From IMG/VR virus record IMGVR_UViG_3300047560_002175, positions 64,001 to 128,000 of that record: a DNA stretch of 64,000 bases; one strand, 5' to 3'. How positions within the stretch are numbered: the stretch's first letter is position 1; every line of letters starts with the position of its first letter. Both the position numbers and the translations under genes were made by a program. Below are positions 18,162 through 26,626 of this stretch, piece by piece. The stretch is from a virus. The notes under the pieces were generated by a model. It saw only the letters and a program-made list of their open reading frames with translations. It had not been told where the DNA came from and did no database searches.

Positions 18162-18851
18162 TTACTTCTGTTGTAAGCTACGATATTCTTCTACAGTAAT
18201 AAATTCTACTAATTTTTCTATTTTATATTTTGTAGTGTTATTTGCTTTAGCGCAAGCATGTATTCCATGATATACTTCACCGTTATAGCGACAAGGTTTA
18301 GAATGTACTAAAGCGTGTTCAACACCGTATGTTTGCTGTACACCTGACTTTCCTTTATTCCACGGTTCTTTACCTTTGTTAAAATGTTCTTGTGTTTCCC
18401 ATCGCTTACGAAGTCCTTCAGAAGTTTTTGGTTTAGGTATTCCTTTCTGTTTTCCTTTTGCATTCTCGCTAATTTTTTTCCTAATCTCTAACGTATGCTT
18501 TTTACCGTAGTATCCGTTTTTCTCGCCTGTGAGTTTTTCTTTTTTACTCATAGCTTCTTGCCATGCAGGACAACTAGACATATCCCCGCCATCGCCTGAT
18601 TCTTTTTTTAAATTAGCCCATTCTTTGCTTTCTACAATATTCCATAAATCACTATAATAAATACCTTTTTCTATCAATTCTTCTTTACTGTTAGTTTCTA
18701 ATAGTATTTCTGTAGTATAGTTGTAACCATGTTTTTTAAGGTGTCTAATCCACATAGTTCCGCTACCTGGATACCTATGCGGATCTTGTTTTGTAGTTTT
18801 TCCTAAATATTTTAAACCCGTTTCGTTGTGTGTTTTAACGTACAAATACAT
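18162..18851 (-). CDS. GIY-YIG homing endonuclease with NUMOD domains
   Basis: A 229-residue free-standing endonuclease of the Seg/I-TevI type. The N-terminal GIY-YIG domain is YLYVKTHNETGLKYLGKT. The centre has a NUMOD3 repeat (GEKNGYYGKKHTLEIRKKISENAKGK) and a second similar unit (GKEPWNKGKSG). The C-terminus (YNGEVYHGIHACAKA) resembles a NUMOD1 or helix-turn-helix DNA-binding part. It is inserted on the opposite strand between late genes, typical of mobile intronless endonucleases. Confidence 0.88.
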   Translation of the reverse strand: MYLYVKTHNETGLKYLGKTTKQDPHRYPGSGTMWIRHLKKHGYNYTTEILLETNSKEELIEKGIYYSDLWNIVESKEWANLKKESGDGGDMSSCPAWQEAMSKKEKLTGEKNGYYGKKHTLEIRKKISENAKGKQKGIPKPKTSEGLRKRWETQEHFNKGKEPWNKGKSGVQQTYGVEHALVHSKPCRYNGEVYHGIHACAKANNTTKYKIEKLVEFITVEEYRSLQQK

Positions 18852-18868
18852 TATAGTTCTCCTTTAAT

Positions 18869-18876
18869 GTATTTAT
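18869..18876 (-). promoter_or_regulatory. late promoter box ATAAATAC
   Basis: ATAAATAC, 17 nt before the ATG of the homing endonuclease and followed by AAAGGAG. T4 seg genes also often use late promoters. Confidence 0.5.
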
Positions 18877-18895
18877 TCTCATGTGCAATGAATAG

Positions 18896-20941
18896 TTATT
18901 TTTCCGTAGCTATCCATTCTCCATTCCAGTTATCACCTAAATCTTGTTGTTTCATAAAGTCACAACGTTCAATCCATATTTTGTAGTATTTGTCCATTTG
19001 TCCACCAAAGGTGCCTTTCATAGTTTTACACATTGCAGCAGCTTCATCAAACTTCTTTTGTTTATATAAGTCGTGCATGAGGTTGTGTAAGTCTTTATCT
19101 TTACTATAATCAGCACCTTTGGTGCGTAATGCAGTATAGATTAAGTCTGCAACTGTTTTACCTTTTGGTTGTAAGTTATCTAACAGTAAGTAAAAGAAAT
19201 CGTCTTTAGTTCTGTTATATGTTTCAGCACCAATGATACATAGTACACCGTATGCTTTACAACGTGCTTCTAAACGAGCAGCAGTTGAAACCATATCACC
19301 TAAGATATCATAGCTGTGTCTATCACTAGAACCCATTTCGCCAATGAAGCCTATTCCGCTATTACACCCCCAGCCCATAGCTGCGGGTGGTAACCCTTTG
19401 GCTTCCATAATCTTAGTATATGTATCGACTGCGTCTAGCATTTCTAAGCCAACTTTAACAATAGTACGAGCATGATTTCCATCATCAATTGGAGCACCGT
19501 GAATATGCATTGATGCATCTCCTACGTACTTAATAACCATACCTTGACTATCCATAATAGGTTTACTAATACTATCCATATATCCGTTCATGTATAGACC
19601 TAGACCTGCAACATCATCGCCAAAGTGTTCACCAATTGGAGTAAATCCGCGCAAATCTGAGAACATAACTGAAACATCTTTACGTACACCTTGTTTAATT
19701 AAGTCTGGATTTTCTTGTAGCATTTCAACTACTTTTGGAGAGCAGTAGCCAGCAAATTGTTTTTTAATAGCTAGTTTTTGAGTTAGTTCATCCACAAACT
19801 TAACAGTATAAGCATGAGCATAAACAAGAGTAAATCCAGATACAACAAATGTTGCATCCAAAAGAATATTATAAGTGGTGAAAGCATAACTAAAAGCATA
19901 AGGTATACCACCAATGAAAGCAATAATAGGAACAAAGCCGTATCTCCATCTTGTTAAAAATATAGATCCAATTGCAAGTACAATAAAACCTAATAGTTCA
20001 GCACCGTCTGCATAATCAGGTCGTACAATATTAGTACCGGATACTAATGTGTCTAAAACCGCACCTTGAACTTGATGCGGAAACTGTTCTCCTCTAGCAG
20101 TTGCAACTGGGTTATTGAGTCCCCTTGCAGTAAGTCCGACAATGACGATCTTTCCGCCAAAGAATTCTGGGAGATCAGTGATTGGAAAACTTTCAGGTTG
20201 GTGGGACCAGTCAATCCAAACTCTACTATAGGGGTCTGTTGCAATTTTTCCAAACTTAGGTATTCTGACAGCTTCGACTCCAATGTCTGAGATTTTAACT
20301 TGGAAACTTGGATCTCCACTTGCGACTCTAAGTGTGTCCAGTCCAAGGCTTGGATAGAGTTTTCCTTTTGATGAAATAACCATTGGCATTCTTCGCACGA
20401 CGCCATCAAGTTCTGGGAAAGTGTTAACAATACCAGCACCAGCAATAACATCATTAAGTTCTTTAGTATTTGCTTGTATGTTTTCATAATTTACAGTAAA
20501 AGGTTGATCTTCGTTACCGATTACACTAACGCCTGGACGAAATGCAATAGTATCTGATTTTATAGGTTCGTTAGTTCCAGTTTGCGGTAAGATTACAGGA
20601 ACTGTTGTCATAAGTTTAGCTAAGACTGGGTCTTTTTTAAATCTATCAGCATCTGGCATAAAGATGTTGAATACAACTAAGCCAGCACCTCTTGAATACA
20701 ACTCTTCAATTATTTGAGCATATATATCACGTGAGAATGGGAATTGACCATACTTCTCTAATGCAGCATCGTCGATGTTTACTGTAGCAACAGATGATTC
20801 TTGTATAGGTTTACTTGTAATAAGTGTATCAAAGTATCTTAATCTCATACTTTCTACAAATGATGGATCTGCAATTCTTATAGCTGCAACTAGCATAAGA
20901 GTTAAAAGAGCAGTCCATGGGTTTAATAATATTTTCTTCAT
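18896..20941 (-). CDS. CHASE2-domain class III adenylate/guanylate cyclase
   Basis: A 681-residue membrane protein, start chosen at MKKILLNPW (TAATG overlap with the upstream gene). An N-terminal membrane helix is followed by a CHASE2 extracytoplasmic sensor (about residues 30-310: SVATVNIDDAALEKYGQFPF, GGKIVIVGLTARGL). Three membrane helices follow, then a class III cyclase domain (about 420-610: VSVMFSDLRGFTPIGE, IKYVGDASMHIHG, GDMVSTAARLE). The metal-binding Asp positions are present. CHASE2-cyclase and FecR genes are neighbours in bacteria too. As the last gene of a curli operon it probably couples a signal to cAMP or cGMP. Confidence 0.9.
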   Translation of the reverse strand: MKKILLNPWTALLTLMLVAAIRIADPSFVESMRLRYFDTLITSKPIQESSVATVNIDDAALEKYGQFPFSRDIYAQIIEELYSRGAGLVVFNIFMPDADRFKKDPVLAKLMTTVPVILPQTGTNEPIKSDTIAFRPGVSVIGNEDQPFTVNYENIQANTKELNDVIAGAGIVNTFPELDGVVRRMPMVISSKGKLYPSLGLDTLRVASGDPSFQVKISDIGVEAVRIPKFGKIATDPYSRVWIDWSHQPESFPITDLPEFFGGKIVIVGLTARGLNNPVATARGEQFPHQVQGAVLDTLVSGTNIVRPDYADGAELLGFIVLAIGSIFLTRWRYGFVPIIAFIGGIPYAFSYAFTTYNILLDATFVVSGFTLVYAHAYTVKFVDELTQKLAIKKQFAGYCSPKVVEMLQENPDLIKQGVRKDVSVMFSDLRGFTPIGEHFGDDVAGLGLYMNGYMDSISKPIMDSQGMVIKYVGDASMHIHGAPIDDGNHARTIVKVGLEMLDAVDTYTKIMEAKGLPPAAMGWGCNSGIGFIGEMGSSDRHSYDILGDMVSTAARLEARCKAYGVLCIIGAETYNRTKDDFFYLLLDNLQPKGKTVADLIYTALRTKGADYSKDKDLHNLMHDLYKQKKFDEAAAMCKTMKGTFGGQMDKYYKIWIERCDFMKQQDLGDNWNGEWIATEK

Positions 20942-21564
20942 TATTGTCCTTGTTGTACTGATATTGGTGCGCATCCGCCTGCAGTAGCGCAGTTAGAGTT
21001 TATAGAATAAATTTGTTGAGTAGCACCGCTTTGTCTTAGGTTTAAACTAGCAGGCTGTCCAGATAGAATAACTTCAGACATATGAGGTGCTGCTCCTTCT
21101 TGTATAATACTAACATTCTTATTACCACCTGAAAGATTAACTGTTGCATAATGATTACCTTCATCAGTTTGGTGAATGCTAAGTAAGTTATTATCATCAG
21201 CTACTGTAGCAAATATACCTTTCCCAAAGCTAGTAGCTGTAGTTGTAGTTTGTTCAAGATCTATAGTATTAGTGTTACCAGTTGTTGATAAATCAACAAA
21301 ATTAGTTTGCAAATCGTTAGTTCCAATTTGATTGATTGTTACACTATTACTACTACCCACACCTGTATAGTTAGTGTAGTTATTTTTTGTACCAATTTGT
21401 TCAACGGTAATTGTATTATCATTACCAGATTGCATAATAGTTGATTGATTATCAGAAGTTGGTCTTGACACAAACGTCATTACTTTAGCAACATCTGCAG
21501 GGTTTGCAGGCGGTAATGCATAACTTACTGAGGTTGCTAATAATAAAAGAAACATAAATCTCAT
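20941..21564 (-). CDS. secreted curlin-repeat protein
   Basis: A 207-residue protein with signal peptide (cut near VSYA/LPPA) and repeats of the curlin type. Examples are NDNTITVEQIGTKN, SNSVTINQIGTND and NTNTIDLEQTT, with Asn, Gln and Gly in register. CsgA and CsgB use such N-x(5)-Q-x-G-x-x-N repeats to form amyloid beta-solenoids. The C-terminus has two Cys (NCATAGGCAP). It overlaps the FecR gene and the cyclase gene by a few nt. Confidence 0.82.
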   Translation of the reverse strand: MRFMFLLLLATSVSYALPPANPADVAKVMTFVSRPTSDNQSTIMQSGNDNTITVEQIGTKNNYTNYTGVGSSNSVTINQIGTNDLQTNFVDLSTTGNTNTIDLEQTTTTATSFGKGIFATVADDNNLLSIHQTDEGNHYATVNLSGGNKNVSIIQEGAAPHMSEVILSGQPASLNLRQSGATQQIYSINSNCATAGGCAPISVQQGQ

Positions 21565-22643
21565 TTGTGTAATACTCCGTTAGTTTGTGTAATATTTACT
21601 GTATTGCCGCCAAACCCTCCTTGACCTATAAGAGCCGATGACAGTGTGTTATCTTGTGTCACTGATACTGTAGTGTTTGAATTATATCCTTGTGTTTTAA
21701 CTTCTGAATAATGATTCATAGGTGAAATTCTGTAAGCAATTGCTTTACCCTTTTGTTCACCTTCTCCATCCGGATTTTCCCACATTAGGCAAACAGTAGT
21801 AATTGGATTACATCCATTATCAAATTTAAAGTTTAATATTGCTCGAATATGTGCGTCCATTGTTTCTTGAGTCTTTGATACTTGATTTGCTAACCTACGC
21901 GTAGCTTCTTCTTCAACTTCTTCCTGTTCTTTATCCCATTTAGTTTTAGCTGCTTCTTTAACAGCTTTTGTAAGTTCAGGAGGTTTAAGTAGAATCAACG
22001 TATTGTTGATCTTTGATTCAAGTACACTAACAATAGTTGGAGGACTAGGCATAACAGTACGACTTTGAACATACGTTGCATGGAATGCTTGATCTAATAC
22101 TACTTTACCTGCTTCATTCTCAACTTCAATTTGTCCTGACTTGCATTGATTTTCTTCAAGTTCGTATTCTTTAACTTGCTTGTCATCTTTGCAACTTGGT
22201 AACAGTACAATTAAAGATTGACCAGCTTCGTCAACTGTCATGGAAAAGTCAGTACCTCTAACTGCAATAGTAGCAGTAGGAGTTTGAATACCAACTTGTT
22301 GTGGATTAGCTTTAGCTATCTGCCCACTTGCATAACGTACAGTTCCCATACCAACTTTTAATGCAAGTTTACCTGCATCAGATTGCTTTGGATCGTAAAC
22401 AAAGTCATCTATAACTAATCGACTATTTTCTGTTACTTTAACTTTTGTATCGTCTTTGAATATTAAATTGCTAACGCAACTACCAGTAGAATACGCATCC
22501 ATACTTTCTATTGATGCGCCTTTATCACCAGTAAGTTTTTCTTTATTACGTTCAATATTACACGCAGTTCCTTTGGCATCAGATACTGAACCAATACCTG
22601 CGTGTACATTTGTAACTAAAAGAAAAAATAGTAAGATCCACAT
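21561..22643 (-). CDS. secreted FecR-domain protein
   Basis: A 360-residue protein with signal peptide and FecR fold. It contains SRLVIDDFVYDPKQSD and VGIQTPTATIAVRGTDFSMTV, where TPTATIAVRGT is the hallmark of FecR proteins. The C-terminal half has a Glu-rich helix (KEQEEVEEEATRRL) and ends with short curlin-like repeats (NTTVSVTQDN, GNTVNITQTNG). It may anchor or nucleate the curlin-like fibres. Between two curlin-repeat genes. Confidence 0.85.
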   Translation of the reverse strand: MWILLFFLLVTNVHAGIGSVSDAKGTACNIERNKEKLTGDKGASIESMDAYSTGSCVSNLIFKDDTKVKVTENSRLVIDDFVYDPKQSDAGKLALKVGMGTVRYASGQIAKANPQQVGIQTPTATIAVRGTDFSMTVDEAGQSLIVLLPSCKDDKQVKEYELEENQCKSGQIEVENEAGKVVLDQAFHATYVQSRTVMPSPPTIVSVLESKINNTLILLKPPELTKAVKEAAKTKWDKEQEEVEEEATRRLANQVSKTQETMDAHIRAILNFKFDNGCNPITTVCLMWENPDGEGEQKGKAIAYRISPMNHYSEVKTQGYNSNTTVSVTQDNTLSSALIGQGGFGGNTVNITQTNGVLHK

Positions 22644-23422
22644 TATCTTGCAACAGCTGATTTTTCGCCTACTATACCTAATGTTGCATCATTAGTTGAA
22701 TGTACAGTAATTGTATTGTTATTACCGGTAGTATTGATATCAATCATAGAATCATTAGACCCTTGTTGCTGTGTAACAATTGAGTTAAAGTCACCAGTGA
22801 TTAGTTGTGTAAGTTGATGTCCAATACCGCCATTATCTTGTTCGTTTATAAAAGAGTTAAAGTTACCATTTGCGGTAGTAGTATCAATTCCATTCATACT
22901 ATTTAATCTTGTAGTAATTTGGTTAGACGAACCAGTTATCGCAATTGTACTATGTATATTATCTTTAGTTAGTGATTGAATAATAAAGTTTGTATCTCCA
23001 CTAACTGTTTCATTTACTATGTTAGTAGATGACGGAGTTCCTGTAACACCAATAGTAAGTAACGTTTGATTTTGCATTCCTGTTATCAGTGATGAGTAAA
23101 TGTTATTGTTACCATTGATGTTATATTGTGCCCAGTTCCCGTCGCCTGTTTGATTAAGAGTTACTTGGTTAGTATTTCCTGTAATCGTTGCATAATTCGT
23201 TGTGGCTGCAGCACTTGGTACAAACGAAGTAATAATGTTGTTAGCACCGTAAGATATAGGAGAAACAAGTGTTGTGCCACCAACATTATTAGTTCCGCCA
23301 ATCTGATCAATAATAATTGTGTTTGTATTACCAAGTTGTTCAATGTATACATTATTAGTTCCTGTTGGTCCAGCTGCAAGTACAGAATTACTGAGTAGGA
23401 GTAGAACTAATAACTGTTTCAT
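22643..23422 (-). CDS. secreted curlin-repeat protein
   Basis: Start MKQLLVLLLLSNSVLAAG is chosen for its signal peptide and GGAG site 8 nt upstream. The longer frame beginning inside csgG lacks both. The 259-residue product has many curlin-like units (NNVYIEQLGNTNTIIIDQIGG, NQVTLNQTGDGN, NSIVTQQQGSND). It is the likely major fibre subunit of the operon. The 5' end overlaps csgG by 35 nt. Confidence 0.82.
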   Translation of the reverse strand: MKQLLVLLLLSNSVLAAGPTGTNNVYIEQLGNTNTIIIDQIGGTNNVGGTTLVSPISYGANNIITSFVPSAAATTNYATITGNTNQVTLNQTGDGNWAQYNINGNNNIYSSLITGMQNQTLLTIGVTGTPSSTNIVNETVSGDTNFIIQSLTKDNIHSTIAITGSSNQITTRLNSMNGIDTTTANGNFNSFINEQDNGGIGHQLTQLITGDFNSIVTQQQGSNDSMIDINTTGNNNTITVHSTNDATLGIVGEKSAVAR

Positions 23423-24245
23423 TGCTGGTCTCCTTAGATTGTTCTTTAAAAGACCAATGTCCTTTTCTCGCTCCTTCTTTAATAGTTTCAAGCACTGCAG
23501 CTTGAATTGCCTTATTAGTTGCCTTATTAATACTTTCATTAATACTTCCACCTATTTCTGTTTCTAACATCTTTGTGTCAGAAGAGAACATTCTTAATAC
23601 ACCTACTTTATCCATATAACTTAGAACAGTTTTTGTTACTACTACCGATGTTAAAATTTCACCAGAAGTAACAGAAACTACTCTCAAGCTAACTGTAACT
23701 GTATCGCTTTGGTATTGCGTTTCACCCCCAATACCAAAGATCCTAACACCAGCACCTCCTGTGACTGTGTTAGAGTCGTACCCAACAATTGCACCTTCTG
23801 CAATAATACCAGCAAAAGTCATAGCAGGTAACGGTGTTGCAGCATCCTTTCCTTGGAACTGCTCGCGGGTTTGACGAATCATTTGCCGCTCTTTAATTAG
23901 ATTATCTAATCCAACTCTTTCTAGTACTATAAACCATCGATTATTACCTACTTCTTTTAATGCTTTAATTAAGTAATTTTCTGCACCTTGGGTAACAGCT
24001 GAACTTAAACTAGCAATATTTGGAACTGATTTACGTTGCCCAGTTTTATCATTAAATCCGTATACTGCAATTGGTATAGGACCAGTAGTAGGCGGTGCAA
24101 GTAAGTTTTCTTCTTTTTTCATAAAAGGAGTATCATCAATAATTGGATCATCAAATTGTTCACCTGTTATGAATTTTTCAATTGTGCTAGTAGTAGCGCA
24201 TCCGTAAAGTAATATGGTTGTTATTAGTATGAGTAGTTTTTTCAT
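23388..24245 (-). CDS. csgG: curli secretion channel CsgG
   Basis: A 285-residue outer-membrane lipoprotein: signal peptide with lipobox LYGCATT, then the CsgG fold (IPIAVYGFNDKTGQRK, FIVLERVGLDNLIKERQMIRQ, ILTSVVVTKTVLSY). CsgG forms the nonameric pore that secretes curli subunits. Length is close to that of E. coli CsgG. csgF lies directly upstream. In phages a CsgG-type pore has also been suggested to help lysis. Confidence 0.93.
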   Translation of the reverse strand: MKKLLILITTILLYGCATTSTIEKFITGEQFDDPIIDDTPFMKKEENLLAPPTTGPIPIAVYGFNDKTGQRKSVPNIASLSSAVTQGAENYLIKALKEVGNNRWFIVLERVGLDNLIKERQMIRQTREQFQGKDAATPLPAMTFAGIIAEGAIVGYDSNTVTGGAGVRIFGIGGETQYQSDTVTVSLRVVSVTSGEILTSVVVTKTVLSYMDKVGVLRMFSSDTKMLETEIGGSINESINKATNKAIQAAVLETIKEGARKGHWSFKEQSKETSNETVISSTPTQ

Positions 24246-24253
24246 GCTTTACC

Positions 24254-24727
24254 TTAAAAATAGAAAGTGCCCGCAGGTACTTTCATCAATGTTGTTTGAT
24301 CTGGATTAAGATTATTTGTAATACTAATAACGATCATTCCTTGATCAGAGCCTTCACCTAAACTCCATGAAACTGTACTCCCTCCAAGATCGGGAATAGT
24401 TCCACATGTTATACCAGGTTCGGTACATTTAGTTCCGTCAGCAAACATACTATCAGTAAGTTGTTTTGCTAACTGTGAATATATTCTTGATTCTAAATTT
24501 GATAGAAATTTAGCTTGTGGAGTATTAAGTGCAAGAGCGTCTGCTTTGGCTTGTATTGCATCAGCAAGTGCTTTATGTTTTTCAACATTTTGCTGTTCAA
24601 GTTGTTGAATAGTTAGAGTATGATTACTATAACCAATGCCGCTAAATGCTGGGCTATTAAAGCTATGTTGGAGTTCAGCAGAATATGCTGTTGTTGATAC
24701 TAGTAGTAATGCTAATAGTTTTTTCAC
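24254..24727 (-). CDS. csgF: curli assembly factor CsgF
   Basis: A 157-residue secreted protein. The mature N-terminus (ELQHSFNSPAFSGIGYSNHTLTI) matches the CsgF segment that plugs the CsgG channel, where an aromatic-rich F-x-NP-x-FGG peptide is usual. Two Cys (KCTEPGITCG) may form a disulfide. First gene of the operon, behind a late-type box. Confidence 0.85.
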   Translation of the reverse strand: MKKLLALLLVSTTAYSAELQHSFNSPAFSGIGYSNHTLTIQQLEQQNVEKHKALADAIQAKADALALNTPQAKFLSNLESRIYSQLAKQLTDSMFADGTKCTEPGITCGTIPDLGGSTVSWSLGEGSDQGMIVISITNNLNPDQTTLMKVPAGTFYF

Positions 24728-24750
24728 TTCAGTCCCCTTTAAGTTATTAT

Positions 24751-24758
24751 GTATTTAC
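24751..24758 (-). promoter_or_regulatory. late promoter box GTAAATAC
   Basis: GTAAATAC 24 nt before the csgF start, the only promoter-like signal seen upstream of the curli operon. It implies late expression of the whole block to 18896. Confidence 0.55.
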
Positions 24759-24784
24759 CTAAAAAAAGTAGTAATTTTTAGAAC

Positions 24785-24913
24785 TGTAATATAAGAGATA
24801 AATAACTATAACAACTTAGGACCGTCACATTTATGTGCCTAAGGCGTCAAGGTTGCCCTACCTAGCAGTTTGAGATTCGCTACCTCTTATAACTGTAAAC
24901 AGGGCTTTTTTTT
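24785..24913 (+). ncRNA. candidate small RNA with terminator
   Basis: Between the divergent ends of two minus-strand genes the plus strand folds into CTTAGG/CCTAAG (24815/24838) capped by CACA-TTTA-TGTG. A branched stem GCCCT/AGGGC (24855/24901) follows and ends in eight U. A TATAAG box lies at about 24790. The terminal U run and lack of an ORF suggest an independent sRNA. No known family recognised. Confidence 0.45.
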
Positions 24914-24916
24914 TGA

Positions 24917-25324
24917 CTAATTATCAGTCTTATGAGCAAAGTTAGTAAAATAGTCTACTTCTTTGTCACCGTATGTTTTCTTAGCTGGTCTTTTCTTAGT
25001 TGGAGCTGGAGTATCAGTATCAGTAGCTTTAGTACGACCGGTACTACTAATCTTTTTTAAATCTGCATCTATTTGTTCTCTTCGTCTTTTTGCCTTTGCT
25101 TCCGGAGTATTTTGTGCAGCAAGTTCCTTATCTTTCTTTTCTTTTTCAAATTTTTTAAAAGCAGCAATATCAGCTTCGGCTTTTTGTTTTGCAGCCCATT
25201 GTTTCTTTTCTTTAGCAGTTGCATAACGTGGCGGTTGTTTTGGTTTGTCTTCTTTTTTCTCTTTTGGTTTTGGAGCCATTAGATCAAGTTCTTTTTGAGA
25301 AAACATAATTTCGTCTATTTTCAT
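24917..25324 (-). CDS. highly charged internal-type protein
   Basis: A 135-residue protein made almost entirely of Lys, Glu, Ala and Asp (for example KEKKQWAAKQKAEADIAAF), with the N-terminus MKIDEIMFSQKE. It is likely a long helix with disordered ends. The N-terminal peptide, basic charge and late promoter suit a protein packaged with DNA in the head. A KKRPAKK cluster near the C-terminus could bind DNA. Confidence 0.72.
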   Translation of the reverse strand: MKIDEIMFSQKELDLMAPKPKEKKEDKPKQPPRYATAKEKKQWAAKQKAEADIAAFKKFEKEKKDKELAAQNTPEAKAKRRREQIDADLKKISSTGRTKATDTDTPAPTKKRPAKKTYGDKEVDYFTNFAHKTDN

Positions 25325-25351
25325 AATTTAAAAATCCTATGATTAAAACTA

Positions 25352-25359
25352 TATTTATG
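25352..25359 (-). promoter_or_regulatory. late promoter box CATAAATA
   Basis: CATAAATA upstream of the 24917..25324 gene, with AGGATTTTT near its ATG. It abuts, base to base, the opposite-facing late box at 25360..25367. Confidence 0.6.
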
Positions 25360-25367
25360 CTAAATAC
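25360..25367 (+). promoter_or_regulatory. late promoter box CTAAATAC
   Basis: CTAAATAC ends 3 nt before the ATG at 25371, leaving no room for a ribosome binding site. Together with the box at 25352..25359 it forms a back-to-back late promoter pair for two capsid-targeted proteins. Confidence 0.55.
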
Positions 25368-25370
25368 TAC

Positions 25371-25721
25371 ATGAGAATATTTGAAATTACTGCACACATG
25401 TCAATAGATCCGGATAACTACGGAACTACTATACAAAGTTGGAATAAGAAGGAACGACATAAAGTTAAAGAAATTCCAATGTCACAACTTATAACATTTG
25501 AGCATCCTGATAAGATGAAAGATCCTGCAAGTAAGCAGAATATGATGAAGATTGCTAAGGCATATCATATGGGAGAACGTATACCACCTATCATGGTTAA
25601 AAAACATGATGATAAGTATATGATATTAGATGGGCATCATAGATACTTTGCTGCAAGACTTGCAGGGATAAGATCTATCCCTGCAATCATTATACCTGAT
25701 GATAAAATTACTATTGATTAA
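25371..25721 (+). CDS. ParB-like nuclease-domain protein with capsid-targeting-like N-terminus
   Basis: A 116-residue protein starting MRIFEITAHMS. Residues about 35-110 match the ParB/Srx fold: IPMSQLITFEHPD, a helix with AYHMGERIPPIMVKK, then MILDGHHRYFAARLAGIRSIPAII. DGHHRYFAARLAG is the conserved ParB box. ParB-type domains bind CTP or cut DNA. The leader peptide suggests it travels inside the head. It converges on rimK with an 11-nt overlap. Confidence 0.78.
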   Translation: MRIFEITAHMSIDPDNYGTTIQSWNKKERHKVKEIPMSQLITFEHPDKMKDPASKQNMMKIAKAYHMGERIPPIMVKKHDDKYMILDGHHRYFAARLAGIRSIPAIIIPDDKITID

Positions 25722-26592
25722 GTTTTGATTTAACGTATTCAACAATTTCAAAACCAACATTAGTATTGCAGAAGTGATCAAATCCATTAAACCCTGGATT
25801 AGAATTAGCTTCGCAAACTTTAAAACCGTTTTTATCAAATAAGAGATCAACACCTGCTATTTCTAAACCAAGAGCTTGTGTTGTTGCTAATGCAATTGAT
25901 TCTATTTCTGAAGTAACTGGATATGGTTCGCCTTTCCCACCAATTGTAATATTAGCACGAAAATCACCAGATGGAGCAGTTCGCTTCATTGCACCGATGA
26001 CTTTATTACCTACTACAATAACTCTTAGATCAACACCTGGTTGATCTCCAAGATACTCTTGTACCAGAAGTTTCTTTTGGTTATCAAGATTTTTTAAGAA
26101 TTCGATTAATTTTCGATACTCGTGCTCACTATGACACAAGTAAACACCTTCTCCAAAACTACCAACTAAGACTTTAATTACGCAGGGAAATCCTATATGT
26201 GTTGCGATTAAGTCGTTAGTGATGGGAAAGTGTACAAGCATAGTAGTCGGAACTGCTATATTAGCTTGTGATAAGATTTGACTAGTATGAAATTTATTCT
26301 GTACTATGTTTACACTGTCGCTTGAATTTATACATGGAATGCCATGTAATTCAAAATATCTAACTACGGCCAATTCAACTGAAGTAATGCCTGCACCTAG
26401 TCTTACTAATACTAAGCTAGGGAGATCAAAATCTTCACCAAGATATTTAATAGGTTGATTTATAACAATATCAAAGTTATTAAATTGCCGCACAGATGCA
26501 TCGATACCAGCAGCTATAAAATTAGATAATAATTTAGCAGTTTCGTATTCGATTAAAGTGTGTTTTGTAAGAATTATAACTGTTTGTTTCAT
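25711..26592 (-). CDS. rimK: RimK-like ATP-grasp ligase
   Basis: A 293-residue ATP-grasp enzyme of the RimK family: PCVIKVLVGSFGEGVYLC, LVQEYLGDQPGVDLRVIVVG, AGVDLLFDKNGFKVCEANSNPGF. RimK adds glutamates to the C-terminus of ribosomal protein S6 and remodels ribosomes. With bS21, tmRNA and Pth2 it adds to the ribosome-directed functions of this phage. A late box lies upstream. Confidence 0.9.
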   Translation of the reverse strand: MKQTVIILTKHTLIEYETAKLLSNFIAAGIDASVRQFNNFDIVINQPIKYLGEDFDLPSLVLVRLGAGITSVELAVVRYFELHGIPCINSSDSVNIVQNKFHTSQILSQANIAVPTTMLVHFPITNDLIATHIGFPCVIKVLVGSFGEGVYLCHSEHEYRKLIEFLKNLDNQKKLLVQEYLGDQPGVDLRVIVVGNKVIGAMKRTAPSGDFRANITIGGKGEPYPVTSEIESIALATTQALGLEIAGVDLLFDKNGFKVCEANSNPGFNGFDHFCNTNVGFEIVEYVKSKLNQ

Positions 26593-26618
26593 AGTGTATT
26601 TATCTGTATAAATACACT
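26593..26618. promoter_or_regulatory. palindrome containing late boxes
   Basis: AGTGTATTTAT and ATAAATACACT form an 11-bp dyad between rimK and the bilin reductase gene. Each arm contains ATAAATAC, so it carries a late box on each strand. The minus-strand copy at 26596..26603 faces rimK. It could also act as a weak transcriptional stop for the bilin operon. Confidence 0.45.
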
Positions 26619-26626
26619 ATTCAACT

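Noticed and set aside
20053-20487. 144-codon open frame inside the cyclase gene
   Set aside because: It lies on the same strand in another frame of a clear CHASE2-cyclase gene and has no SD site or family match. It is a shadow frame.
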